Assembly (NCBI RefSeq): GCF_001509835.1
Contig: NZ_JXTJ01000007.1
Location: 372,001-436,000 of the forward strand
Direction of reading: 5' to 3'
Origin: Allobosea sp. WAO
Lineage (GTDB): Bacteria > Pseudomonadota > Alphaproteobacteria > Rhizobiales > Beijerinckiaceae
DNA: 64,000 nt
Below the pieces are notes generated by a model. The model was not told the DNA's origin. It ran no database searches and was given only the letters and a program-made list of their open reading frames with translations. Positions 1 through 8,031 of this stretch are shown piece after piece; the first letter of the stretch is position 1; every line of letters begins with the position of its first letter. Made by a program: the position numbers and the translations under genes.

Positions 1-64
1 CGTCGCCGCCGCCGCGACCGCCGGGCTGCGCCGCGTCTTCCGCGCCTTCCTGACGGACCTCTGA
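1..64 (+). CDS. 3' end of an unidentified upstream gene
   Basis: An open frame enters from the left edge and stops with TGA at 62-64, ending in the residues RRVFRAFLTDL. Only about 20 codons are visible, so no family can be assigned. It ends one base before the GTG of deoC, so it is probably the preceding gene of the same nucleoside-salvage operon; a nucleoside phosphorylase, deaminase or transporter gene would fit that setting, but this is inference. Confidence 0.5.
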   Translation, partial: VAAAATAGLRRVFRAFLTDL

Positions 65-65
65 C

Positions 66-830
66 GTGACTGAAGACAGCGATCTCGCGCTGCGCGCCCT
101 CAGGCTGCTCGACCTGACCGATCTTTCGGAACGGGCGACGGAGACCGGCGCGCTGCAACTCTGCACCCGCGCCGTCGCGCCGCCCGGGCCGGTGGCGGCG
201 ATCTGCTTGTGGCCGCAATTCGTCAAGACGGCACGAAGGGCGCTGCGCGAGCAGCCGGTCCAGATCGCGACCGTGATCAATTTCCCGGCCGGCGGCAGCA
301 ATTGCAGCCTGATCGAGAACGACCTGTCCGAGGCGCTCGCCGATGGCTCCGACGAGATCGACCTCGTGCTGCCCTGGCGCGCCTTCCTCGCCGGCGACCT
401 CGCCAGCGCCCGCGACATGGTGGCCGAGGCCAGGGCGCGCTGCGGCGACAAGACGCTGAAGGTCATTCTCGAAACCGGCGAGTACCCCGACCAGGGTGCC
501 GTGCGTGCGGCTTCCGAGCTCGCCATCGCCGCCGGCGCCGACTTCATCAAGACCTCGACCGGCAAGACCGCAACCTCGGCAACTCCCGAGGCGGCGCGGA
601 CCATGCTGGAGGCGATCAAGGCGTCGGGCCGGCCGGTCGGGCTGAAGCCGTCAGGCGGCCTGCGGACGCTCGCCGATGCGCGGACCTATCTCGATCTCGC
701 CGACGAGATCATGGGGCCGGGCTGGGCGACGCCGAGAACCTTCCGCTTCGGCGCCAGCGGGCTCTATGGCGTGCTCGCCGACATCATCGCCGGCACCGTC
801 GCGGGCGAACGCACCGACGGAGCCTATTGA
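66..830 (+). CDS. deoC: deoxyribose-phosphate aldolase
   Basis: Cytoplasmic class I aldolase that splits 2-deoxyribose-5-phosphate into acetaldehyde and glyceraldehyde-3-phosphate, the last step of deoxynucleoside breakdown. The 254-aa product has the family's VILETGEY strand and the ADFIKTSTGK motif, in which Lys162 is the Schiff-base lysine; the phosphate-binding LKPSGG and GASGL segments follow. Length is normal for the E. coli-type family. The start is GTG at 66, one base after the previous stop. The stop overlaps the deoA start (TGATG), so the two are translationally coupled and very likely one operon. Confidence 0.95.
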   Translation: MTEDSDLALRALRLLDLTDLSERATETGALQLCTRAVAPPGPVAAICLWPQFVKTARRALREQPVQIATVINFPAGGSNCSLIENDLSEALADGSDEIDLVLPWRAFLAGDLASARDMVAEARARCGDKTLKVILETGEYPDQGAVRAASELAIAAGADFIKTSTGKTATSATPEAARTMLEAIKASGRPVGLKPSGGLRTLADARTYLDLADEIMGPGWATPRTFRFGASGLYGVLADIIAGTVAGERTDGAY

Positions 831-2155
831 TGCGCCTGCCCCAGGAGATCATCACTGCCAAGCGCGACGGTGCAAAGCTCGCCGCCGCCGATATCCGGCA
901 GATGGTCGCCGGCCTGACCGATGGCGGCATCAGCGAGGGCCAGGCTGCGGCCTTCGCCATGGCGATCTTCTTCAGCGGCATGGACGCTGAGGAACGCGTC
1001 GCGATGACGCTGGCGATGCGCGATTCCGGCACGGTGCTCGACTGGAGCGACCTGCCGGGCCCGGCGCTCGACAAGCATTCGACCGGTGGCGTCGGCGATA
1101 CGGTCAGCCTGCCGCTGGCGGCGGCGGTCGCGGCCTGCGGCGGCCATGTGCCGATGATCTCGGGGCGCGGCCTCGGCCATACCGGCGGCACGCTCGACAA
1201 GCTTGATGCCGTACCGGGCTATCTCACCCAGCCCGGGCTCGAGCTTTTCCGCAAGGTGGTGCGCGAGGCCGGCTGCGCCATCATCGGCCAGACCGCCGAT
1301 CTCGCCCCGGCCGACCGCCGTCTCTACGCCATCCGCGACGTCACCGGCACGGTCGAGACCATCCCGCTGCTGACCTCCTCGATCCTGTCGAAGAAGCTCG
1401 CTGCCGGGCTGCACGGCCTCGCCATGGACGTGAAGTTCGGCTCCGGCGCCTTCCTGCCGCCACTGGAGAAGGCGCGCGAACTCGCCGCGGCGCTGGTCAG
1501 CGTCGCCAATGGTGCAGGCCTGCCGACCACGGCGCTGCTGACCGACATGGACGAGCCGCTCGCCTCCGCCGCCGGCAACGGGCTCGAGGTCGCCTATGCG
1601 CTCGACCATTTGACCGGGCGCCGGCGCGAGCCGCGCTTCCACGAGGTGACGGTGGCACTCGCCGCGCAGATGCTGCTTCTCGGCAAGCTCGCCGCGACCA
1701 TCGAGGAGGCGACGGCGAAGATCGAGGCCACCTTCGCCAGTGGCGCGGCGGCCGAGCGCTTCGCCCGCATGGTTGTGGCGCTGGGCGGCCCGGCCGATCT
1801 GCTGGAGCGCCCGCAGGCGCACCTTGCCGCGGCACCGTTGGTCCGGCCGGTGCTGCCGGAACGCGCCGGCATCGTCACGAAGATCGACACGCGCGCCGTC
1901 GGGCTCGCCGTGGTCGCGCTCGGTGGCGGGCGGACGCGCCCGCAGGACGCGATCGACCATGCCGTAGGCATCGTCGAACTCGCCGGCATCGGCGACAGCG
2001 TCGGACCCGACCGGCCGCTCGGCATCGTCCATGCGCGCGACGAGGCCGGCTTTTCGGCGGCGCAGGCGCGGCTGCGCGCCGCCTACCGGCTCGGCGACGT
2101 CCCGGTGGAACGCGGCCCCTTGATCATTCCCGTTACGGAGGCATCCCAGCCATGA
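830..2155 (+). CDS. deoA: thymidine phosphorylase
   Basis: Phosphorolysis of thymidine/deoxyuridine to the base and 2-deoxyribose-1-phosphate. A mutase would convert this to the substrate of the DeoC encoded just upstream. The 441-aa product carries the pyrimidine-phosphorylase signature: KHSTGGVGDTVSLP from about residue 82 and SGRGLGHTGGTLDKL around 110-125, which form the phosphate- and base-binding sites. The frame stays open far upstream inside deoC, but the start is ATG at 830: it overlaps the deoC stop and gives the family's usual N terminus. The last four bases (ATGA) overlap the next gene. A bifunctional DeoA/Pdp type cannot be excluded. Confidence 0.94.
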   Translation: MRLPQEIITAKRDGAKLAAADIRQMVAGLTDGGISEGQAAAFAMAIFFSGMDAEERVAMTLAMRDSGTVLDWSDLPGPALDKHSTGGVGDTVSLPLAAAVAACGGHVPMISGRGLGHTGGTLDKLDAVPGYLTQPGLELFRKVVREAGCAIIGQTADLAPADRRLYAIRDVTGTVETIPLLTSSILSKKLAAGLHGLAMDVKFGSGAFLPPLEKARELAAALVSVANGAGLPTTALLTDMDEPLASAAGNGLEVAYALDHLTGRRREPRFHEVTVALAAQMLLLGKLAATIEEATAKIEATFASGAAAERFARMVVALGGPADLLERPQAHLAAAPLVRPVLPERAGIVTKIDTRAVGLAVVALGGGRTRPQDAIDHAVGIVELAGIGDSVGPDRPLGIVHARDEAGFSAAQARLRAAYRLGDVPVERGPLIIPVTEASQP

Positions 2156-3096
2156 GCCTGTTGGTGGCAATGACCGTCTGGCATGTCGAGGACTGGCGCG
2201 CGCGTTTCGCCGCCCTATTGCCGGAACTGCCGGTGGTAACGCTCGGCGAGCCCTTCGACCGGCGTGCCGTGCACTATGTCGCGAGCTGGAAGCATCCCGA
2301 GGGCAGCCTCGCCGGCCTGCCCAATCTCGCGGCGATCTTCTCGCTCGGTGCCGGCGTCGACCACATCTTCGCCGATTCCCGGCTGCCGCAGGTGCCGATC
2401 GCGCGGGTCGTCGACCCCGATCTGACGACGCGGATGAGCGAATATGTCGTGCTGCACTGCCTGTCGCAGCTCCGACAACTGCCGCGCTACATGGCGCAGC
2501 AGCGCGCGGGCATCTGGGAGGACGACCGCAACCAGCCGGCGGCGCGCGAGGTCCGTGTCGGCGTGATGGGGCTGGGCGAGCTCGGGCTCGACGCGGTCGC
2601 CAAGCTGCGCGTCATCGGCTTCGACGTCGCCGGCTGGAGCCGCTCGCCGAAGGCGATCGACGGGGTTCCGACCTATTCCGGCGAAGCCGGCATGGCCGAG
2701 TTCCTGGCAAGGACGGACATCCTCGTCTGCCTCGTGCCACTGACGCCGGAGACGCGCGGCATGCTGAACCGCGCCCTGTTCGCGGGGCTGGCGCGCGACG
2801 GCCGCCTTGGCGGGCCGGTGCTGATCAATGCCGGGCGCGGCGGGCTCCAGGTCGAAGCCGACATCCTCGCCGCGCTCGCCGCCGGCGAGCTCAAGGCGGC
2901 GGTGCTCGATGTGTTCGAGACCGAGCCGCTGCCGCAGGATTCGCCGCTCTGGGCACACCCTTCGGTGACGGTCACCCCGCACAACGCGGCGATGTCGGCA
3001 CCCGAGACCGTCGCGGCGCAGGTTGCGGCGCAGATCAGGCGGCTCGAGGCGGGCGAGCCGCTCGAGCACATCGTCGATCCCGCGCGCGGCTACTGA
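2152..3096 (+). CDS. ghrA: GhrA-like glyoxylate/hydroxypyruvate reductase
   Basis: D-2-hydroxyacid dehydrogenase of the GhrA type (314 aa; E. coli GhrA is 312), expected to reduce glyoxylate or hydroxypyruvate with NAD(P)H. Visible features: a Rossmann motif GLGELG at residues 140-145, the catalytic Arg229 in NAGRG, Glu258 in FETEPL and His277 in TPHNAA, plus the GhrA-like C terminus VDPARGY. It overlaps deoA by ATGA, so it is co-translated with nucleoside-salvage genes; why is not obvious from the sequence. It converges on the NlpC/P60 gene, the two coding regions overlapping by seven bases at their 3' ends. True substrate is uncertain. Confidence 0.85.
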   Translation: MSLLVAMTVWHVEDWRARFAALLPELPVVTLGEPFDRRAVHYVASWKHPEGSLAGLPNLAAIFSLGAGVDHIFADSRLPQVPIARVVDPDLTTRMSEYVVLHCLSQLRQLPRYMAQQRAGIWEDDRNQPAAREVRVGVMGLGELGLDAVAKLRVIGFDVAGWSRSPKAIDGVPTYSGEAGMAEFLARTDILVCLVPLTPETRGMLNRALFAGLARDGRLGGPVLINAGRGGLQVEADILAALAAGELKAAVLDVFETEPLPQDSPLWAHPSVTVTPHNAAMSAPETVAAQVAAQIRRLEAGEPLEHIVDPARGY

Positions 3097-3959
3097 GCCG
3101 CGCCAGCGAAGCGCTTGATCGCGGTGATCGGCCCGCCATTGCGGGCGAGGATGCGATCACGCGCCGGGCGCAGCGGCTCGCGGATCACGCTCATCGAGAA
3201 CGCTGTGGCGTGCAGCAGGGTCTCAGGATCGGTCATGATCCCGACATGGCCCTTCCAGAAGACAAGATCGCCCCGCTGCAGACCTGTGAGGTCCTCGTCG
3301 AAGGTGACTGGTTCGCCGAGCCCCTTCTCCTGCAGGTCGGAATCGCGCGGCGCAGCCATGCCGGCCGCCGCCAGCGCAAGCTGGACCAGCGCCGAGCAGT
3401 CAAGGCCGAGGCTGGTCTTGCCGCCCCAGAGATAGGGCACTTCGAGGAAGCGTTCGGCGACCCCCACGAAATCCGGCTCGTGCACGTCGCGGGTACAGAG
3501 ATGCTGCTTGAAGACGTGCCCCCCGCGCGCGGTGACGAAGAAATCGCCGCTTTCACCGGTGATGGCGAGCATGGCGCCGAGCGAGAGATCCTCGAGCGGG
3601 GGCAGTTTGATCGACGGGCCGGGATAGACGAAGGTCCGCAGCGCCCGGACGCGATGGGTCGGCACTGCCGCATCGCCCGCGAGCGCGTCCTCCGGGATGT
3701 AGCCGACATAGGAATCGCCGACGAGCTGGCCCCAGGCCCAGCCCTCATGCTGCTCGTAGACGCGGACCTGCTCGCCGGCGAGCGCCTGCGTGTCCAGCGC
3801 CGCATCCGGGCGCGGCTCGCGGCGCAGCGGCGTGACGGGCAGCACCACGCGCATCGGCACGGGGTCGGCGAAGGCCAGCGCCTCGACCTGGCCATCGAGA
3901 TGGCGGGCGGCGAGATCGGGCCGGGCAGGAGTGAGGCGGCGGTCGAGAATCTGTGTCAT
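3090..3959 (-). CDS. SH3/NlpC-P60 cell-wall peptidase
   Basis: Predicted gamma-D-glutamyl-diamino acid endopeptidase acting on peptidoglycan peptides. The 289-aa protein has SH3-like segments (about 35-95 and 105-155), then an NlpC/P60 domain with the catalytic Cys188 in GLDCSALVQ, His238 in KGHVGIM and the third polar residue His250 in LLHATAF. No signal peptide is visible, as in the cytoplasmic muropeptide-recycling members of the family. It lies on the same strand as, and downstream of, a MarR regulator and an M17 aminopeptidase, so a peptide-turnover role is plausible. The start is ATG at 3959. Confidence 0.88.
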   Translation of the reverse strand: MTQILDRRLTPARPDLAARHLDGQVEALAFADPVPMRVVLPVTPLRREPRPDAALDTQALAGEQVRVYEQHEGWAWGQLVGDSYVGYIPEDALAGDAAVPTHRVRALRTFVYPGPSIKLPPLEDLSLGAMLAITGESGDFFVTARGGHVFKQHLCTRDVHEPDFVGVAERFLEVPYLWGGKTSLGLDCSALVQLALAAAGMAAPRDSDLQEKGLGEPVTFDEDLTGLQRGDLVFWKGHVGIMTDPETLLHATAFSMSVIREPLRPARDRILARNGGPITAIKRFAGAAQ

Positions 3960-4003
3960 GGCGCTAGTCTATCGCTGCCGGGTTAACAGGCGAAGATGCC
4001 CGC

Positions 4004-4357
4004 TTATGCCGGGCCGAGTTCGCGCGCCCGCGCCGTCACGAGATCGGCGAGATGCTCGACGGCGAGCGCGCCCGCGACCGTGCGCTGGATCACGACATTG
4101 CGCTTGTCCGTCTCGTCACGGCGGCGCGTCACCAGACCGAGCTTGCCCATCGAGTCCAGCGCGCGGGTGATCACCGGCTTGGTGACGCCGAGACGGCTGG
4201 CGAGGCCGCGCACCGTATGCGGCGGCAACTCAAGATAGATCGTCAAAAGGATCGCCGTCTGGCGCACCGACAGGTCGGAATGCGCGTCCTGGACCAGGTC
4301 GAGATGGACCTGGCGCCAGAGCTTGAGCGCCTGAGACGGTTTGATCTCCAGCGCCAT
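4004..4357 (-). CDS. MarR-family transcriptional regulator
   Basis: Small (117 aa) winged-helix regulator of the MarR family. Residues about 30-100 form the DNA-binding region: VRQTAILLTIYLE, then the recognition segment VRGLASRLGVTKPVITRALDSM, then the wing containing RRRDETDKRNVV with the conserved D-x-R pattern. The dimerisation helices are short compared with canonical MarR proteins of about 140 aa. It sits between the M17 aminopeptidase gene (81 bp upstream) and the NlpC/P60 gene (44 bp downstream) on one strand and may control them. Ligand and targets are unknown. Confidence 0.85.
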   Translation of the reverse strand: MALEIKPSQALKLWRQVHLDLVQDAHSDLSVRQTAILLTIYLELPPHTVRGLASRLGVTKPVITRALDSMGKLGLVTRRRDETDKRNVVIQRTVAGALAVEHLADLVTARARELGPA

Positions 4358-4379
4358 GAGCGCCCGTTCCCCCGATCGT

Positions 4380-4391
4380 TACGGGGCCGTA
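4380..4391. promoter_or_regulatory. short palindrome upstream of the MarR gene
   Basis: TACGG-GG-CCGTA is an inverted repeat 22 bp before the marR-type ATG. Auto-repressing MarR proteins commonly bind such palindromes next to their start. A five-base arm is short, so this is only a candidate operator. Confidence 0.2.
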
Positions 4392-4438
4392 TCATTATCG
4401 TAGCGCCAGGGCGGCGCAACAGGTGACGCCAGACAGGC

Positions 4439-5824
4439 TTAACGCGCCGGATAGAGCTGCCTTGCGAGCGCATAGGTCAGCCGGGCGCCCTGGCACTCGC
4501 CACCCTCCGGCCGGCCGGGCTTGGCCGAGGAATTCCAGCCATAGATGTCGAAATGGGCGTAGGAGACGGATTTCTCGACGAAACGGTTGAGGAATAGCGC
4601 GGCCGTGACCGAGCCGGCGAACGGCCCGCCAGAGATATGGTTGACCTCGGCCACCTTGGAATCGAGCAGGGCGTCATAGGCCGGCCAGAGCGGCAGCCGC
4701 CAGACCGGGTCGTTCACCGCCATGCCGAGCCTTCCGATCTCGGCCGCCAGACCCTCGTCGTGAGTGTAGAAGGGCGGCAGGTCCGGGCCGAGCGCGACGC
4801 GGGCCGCGCCGGTCAGCGTGGCGTAGTCAATCAGCAGCTCCGGCGCCTCCTCATCGGCCAGCGCCAGCGCGTCGGCGAGGATCAGGCGTCCCTCGGCATC
4901 GGTATTGCCGATCTCGACCTTTAGCCCCTTGCGGCTCTGCAAGACGTCGCCGGGGCGGAAGGCCGCACCGGACACCGCATTCTCGACCGCCGGGACCAAC
5001 AGGCGCAGCCTGACGCGCAGCTTCGCCTGCATGATCATCCGCGCCGCGGCGATGGCCGCGGCGGCGCCGCCCATGTCCTTCTTCATCAGAAGCATGCTGG
5101 CATCGGGCTTGAGATTGAGCCCGCCCGTATCGAAGGCGACGCCCTTGCCGACCAGGGTCAGGCGGGGATCGCCCTCCTCGCCCCAGCGCAGATCGATCAG
5201 CCGCGGCGCCCGCGGCGAGGCACGGCCGACCGCATGGATCATCGGGAAATTGGCCGCGAGCAGGTCGTCGCCGACGATGCTGGTGACATCGGCGCCGAAG
5301 GCCTCGCCGAGCGCCCGCACCGCCGCCTCGATCTCGGCCGGGCCGAGATCGTTGGCCGGGGTGTTGATGAGATCGCGGGCGAGCGCAGTCGATTCCGCGA
5401 GATTGGTCAGTTCCTCGCCATCGACGCCGGCCGGCAGGACGAGCCGCGCCGTCGCCGGCTTGGGCTTGCGGTAGCGATCGAAGCGATAGGCCGACAGCAG
5501 CCAGCCGAGCGCCGCGAGGCCAGGCTCGCCGATCTCGCCGGCAAGCGCGCAATCGCCGGCCGGCAGCAGCGCCGCGAGCCGGCCGGGCGCGAAGGGATCG
5601 CGCCGCCGGGCCGTCGCCGGCTCGACGCCGAGCAGAACGGCGGCGAGCGCCCCGCTGGCATCCGGCAGCATGACATGCTGGCCGGGGCGCGCCTCGAAGC
5701 CCTGTGCCTGGGCGAAGGCGCGCGCCAGCGGCGCCAGGCCCGCCCTGAGCTCCGGCCAGCCACCCGCGGCGACGCAATGGACGGGAATGGCAGGCGAACC
5801 GGCGGGCTGAAGCAAAACGTGCAC
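4439..5824 (-). CDS. M17 leucyl aminopeptidase family protein
   Basis: Cytoplasmic two-metal (M17) aminopeptidase that removes N-terminal residues from peptides. The 461-aa product contains the catalytic core GKGVAFDTGGLNLKP (about residues 226-240), MKKDMGGAA, and the family signature NTDAEGRL (307-314), which supply the Lys, Asp and Glu ligands. The frame is open to a GTG at 5872, but the GTG at 5824 is preferred because a GAGAGG Shine-Dalgarno match lies 10 nt before it and the 16 extra residues look non-native. It is divergent from tadD and leads the minus-strand run aminopeptidase-MarR-NlpC/P60. Confidence 0.88.
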   Translation of the reverse strand: MHVLLQPAGSPAIPVHCVAAGGWPELRAGLAPLARAFAQAQGFEARPGQHVMLPDASGALAAVLLGVEPATARRRDPFAPGRLAALLPAGDCALAGEIGEPGLAALGWLLSAYRFDRYRKPKPATARLVLPAGVDGEELTNLAESTALARDLINTPANDLGPAEIEAAVRALGEAFGADVTSIVGDDLLAANFPMIHAVGRASPRAPRLIDLRWGEEGDPRLTLVGKGVAFDTGGLNLKPDASMLLMKKDMGGAAAAIAAARMIMQAKLRVRLRLLVPAVENAVSGAAFRPGDVLQSRKGLKVEIGNTDAEGRLILADALALADEEAPELLIDYATLTGAARVALGPDLPPFYTHDEGLAAEIGRLGMAVNDPVWRLPLWPAYDALLDSKVAEVNHISGGPFAGSVTAALFLNRFVEKSVSYAHFDIYGWNSSAKPGRPEGGECQGARLTYALARQLYPAR

Positions 5825-5886
5825 GGGCGCAGAACCTCTCGCAAGGGGACCATGGCGGCCCTTGTGAGCCACGCGAATCCGGCTGG

Positions 5887-5901
5887 TTAACAGTCCGTTA
5901 G
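5887..5901 (+). promoter_or_regulatory. CtrA-box-like sequence upstream of tadD
   Basis: TTAA-CAGTCCG-TTAG matches the CtrA consensus TTAA-N7-TTAA at 7 of 8 fixed positions, and a further GTTAAC follows at 5903-5908. It lies about 60 bp before the tadD ATG, in the divergent region shared with the aminopeptidase gene. The same type of box precedes cpaB and, more weakly, flp. Confidence 0.4.
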
Positions 5902-5960
5902 GGTTAACGTTTTATCACCGCAGGCAACAGTGTTCCGTAACCGGCGAGGCAGTCCGGCCG

Positions 5961-6821
5961 ATGTCCAAGCCCATGATATCCTCCCGCATCCGTCGTTTCG
6001 CCGCGGTCTCCCTCGCCTGCCTCGCCCTCGGCGCCTGCCAGATGCGCGGCGGCCCGGGCGACGTCACCGGCTCGATCAGCAACAGCGCCAGCCAGCCACG
6101 AGGACAGGAGCAGTGGCGCGCCGAGGAGGCGCAATGGGCCAAGCGCTACGAGGCCAACTCGAAGGACCGCAACGCCGCCTTCTTCTACGCCAGGGCGCTG
6201 CGGGCGCTCGACAAGAACGCGCAGGCGCTCGCCGTCCTGCAAGGCGCCGTGCTGGCCCATACCAACGACCTCGAACTGCTCGGCGCCTATGGCCGCTCGC
6301 TCGCCGATAATGGCCGCCTGAAGGAAGCCGACGACGTGCTGAGCCGCGCCCATACTCCGGAGAAGCCGGACTGGCGGGTGCTCTCGGCGCAAGGCACCGT
6401 CGCGGACCAGCTCGGCGAACACGACCGCGCCCAGCAGATCTACCAGACTGCGCTCAGGCTGGCGCCGAACGAGCCGACGGTGATGTCCAATCTCGGCCTC
6501 TCGCTCGCCTTGTCGAAGCGCCTGCCCGAGGCCGAGCGCGTGCTGCGCGAGGCTGCCGCGGCGCCCGGCAGCGATGCCCGCGTCCGGCAGAACCTCGTCC
6601 TGGTGCTCGGGCTGCAGGGGCGCTTTCCGGAAGCGGAGCAGATCGCCCGCCAGGATATGAGCCCGGCCGAAGCGACGGCGACCGTCGCCTATCTGCGCCG
6701 CTCGGTCAGCCAGCCCAACAGCTGGGACCTGCTGCGCGGCGGCAAGGGCAAAGCACAGGCGCCTCGCACCGCCAGCCCCGCGCCGGCGCCGGTCGATGCG
6801 GAGAGCGGCCAGGCCGGCTGA
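5961..6821 (+). CDS. tadD: TadD-like TPR lipoprotein of the Flp pilus system
   Basis: Outer-membrane-associated TPR lipoprotein of the Tad system, thought to help secretin assembly (a TadD/PilF-like pilotin role). The 286-aa product begins with a lipoprotein signal (basic N terminus, hydrophobic stretch, LALGAC-Q lipobox). TPR-like helices follow from about residue 75 to 225 (AFFYARALRALDKNAQAL, GTVADQLGEHDRAQQIYQ, NLGLSLALSKRLPEAERVL), then a Pro/Ala-rich tail. It is transcribed toward, and convergent with, the cpa/tad operon, whose last gene tadC ends 221 bp away. Nothing definite was seen in that gap. Assignment rests on repeat type plus location. Confidence 0.82.
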   Translation: MSKPMISSRIRRFAAVSLACLALGACQMRGGPGDVTGSISNSASQPRGQEQWRAEEAQWAKRYEANSKDRNAAFFYARALRALDKNAQALAVLQGAVLAHTNDLELLGAYGRSLADNGRLKEADDVLSRAHTPEKPDWRVLSAQGTVADQLGEHDRAQQIYQTALRLAPNEPTVMSNLGLSLALSKRLPEAERVLREAAAAPGSDARVRQNLVLVLGLQGRFPEAEQIARQDMSPAEATATVAYLRRSVSQPNSWDLLRGGKGKAQAPRTASPAPAPVDAESGQAG

Positions 6822-7042
6822 GGCGGCTTGCGCTCCGGCGCTGGAGCCACGCCGAAACCGGCACGTTACCTCGCGAGCTCCTAGAGCGCCGTTCGAACGG
6901 CACAAGCGCGCCTGGCCGGCCTTGCCGGTGCAGGCCGCGCCTTTCGGGACAAGGCGGGTCGTAGCAACCTTCCCCAAGCGCCTGTTCACGGCCGGCAGGG
7001 TGTCAGGGTGGCCGGAATCCGCGCCACACTCCTGCGCCGCGA

Positions 7043-8020
7043 TCACTTCATGTCGATCAGCTTGATGAAGGCCGGCGTCATGATGACGATGAACAGCACC
7101 GGCAGGAAGAACAGGATCATCGGAACGGTCAGCTTCGGCGGCAATGCCGCAGCCTTCTTCTCGGCCTCGTTCATGCGCTGGTCACGGCTTTCCTGGGCGA
7201 GCGTGCGCAGCGCCGTGCCGAGCGGCGTGCCGTAGCGCTCGGCCTGGATCAGCGCCGTGCAGACCGACTTCACCGTTTCCAGCCCGGTTCGCGCCGCGAG
7301 ATTCTCATAGGCCTGGCGGCGCTCCGCCAGATAGGACAGTTCCGCGGTGCAGAGCGCGAACTCCTCGGCCAGCGGCACCGACTGGCTGCCGATCTCCGTC
7401 GAGACCTTGCGGAAGGCGAGCTCGATCGACATGCCGGATTCGACGCAGATCAGCAGCAGGTCGAGCGCGTCCGGAAAGGCGCGGCGCATCGAGAACTGAC
7501 GCTTCTTGGTGGCATTCGAAAGGTAGATCTCCGGCGCCTTGATGCCGAGATAGGCGGCGGCGATGGCGATCGCGATCCGGTTAATCTGCGACAGGCCGAA
7601 GTCGTTGACGAAGTTGACGTAAAGCAGCGCGAGCAGGAACAGGCCGATCGGCGTGACCGCGCGGAAGAAGAGGAAGCCGATCTCGGCCTGCTGACCGCGG
7701 AAACCGGCCAGAGCGAGCTGCTTCTTGGCGTTCTCGGTACCGAGCCAGTCGCCGAGTTTGAACTGGTCGACGATCTGCCGCATGAACGCCTTCGGCTCCT
7801 GGCGCAAGGAGACCTTGTCCTTCTGGCGCGCCAGCCGGTCTCGTTCACGGGCCCGGATCTTGTCGCGCTCGGTCGCGACGTTCTTCATCCGCTTGCCGAG
7901 AGCATTGCCCTCCACCAGCGGAGTGGCGACGGTGACGATCGTCGCAGCCACGGCAAGCCCCGCGAGCAGCGCCAGCATGAACTGGAAATCCATGGCCTTG
8001 TCGATGAGGAGCGCAAGCAT
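7043..8020 (-). CDS. tadC: TadC inner-membrane platform protein
   Basis: Polytopic inner-membrane protein that, with TadB, forms the platform of the Tad (type IVc) pilus machine. The 325-aa product has a hydrophobic N-terminal segment (about 13-33), a charged cytoplasmic stretch, two central membrane segments (about 117-160), a T2SSF/GspF-type domain (about 175-300, with FPDALDLLLICVESGMS) and a C-terminal membrane helix. It is the last gene of the cpaBCDEF-tadBC run, 11 bp after tadB. Confidence 0.93.
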   Translation of the reverse strand: MLALLIDKAMDFQFMLALLAGLAVAATIVTVATPLVEGNALGKRMKNVATERDKIRARERDRLARQKDKVSLRQEPKAFMRQIVDQFKLGDWLGTENAKKQLALAGFRGQQAEIGFLFFRAVTPIGLFLLALLYVNFVNDFGLSQINRIAIAIAAAYLGIKAPEIYLSNATKKRQFSMRRAFPDALDLLLICVESGMSIELAFRKVSTEIGSQSVPLAEEFALCTAELSYLAERRQAYENLAARTGLETVKSVCTALIQAERYGTPLGTALRTLAQESRDQRMNEAEKKAAALPPKLTVPMILFFLPVLFIVIMTPAFIKLIDMK

Positions 8021-8031
8021 CCTTCTCCCCT

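Noticed and set aside
209..829. Upstream extension of the deoA frame that would make a deoC-region/DeoA fusion
   Set aside because: The extension lies out of frame inside deoC and is Arg-rich nonsense; the overlapping ATG at 830 explains the gene.
824..2170. 448-codon frame antisense to deoA
   Set aside because: Complementary shadow of a clear thymidine phosphorylase gene; no ribosome site or domain.
3984..3990. GTTAAC near the NlpC/P60 start as a CtrA site; similar single TTAAC elements before dgoK and rho
   Set aside because: Only one half-site is present at each, with no second TTAA at 7-bp spacing.
6822..7042. Small GCTCC/GGAGC hairpin in the gap between tadD and tadC as a terminator
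   Set aside because: The stem is only five pairs and lacks a T tract, so it was not called.
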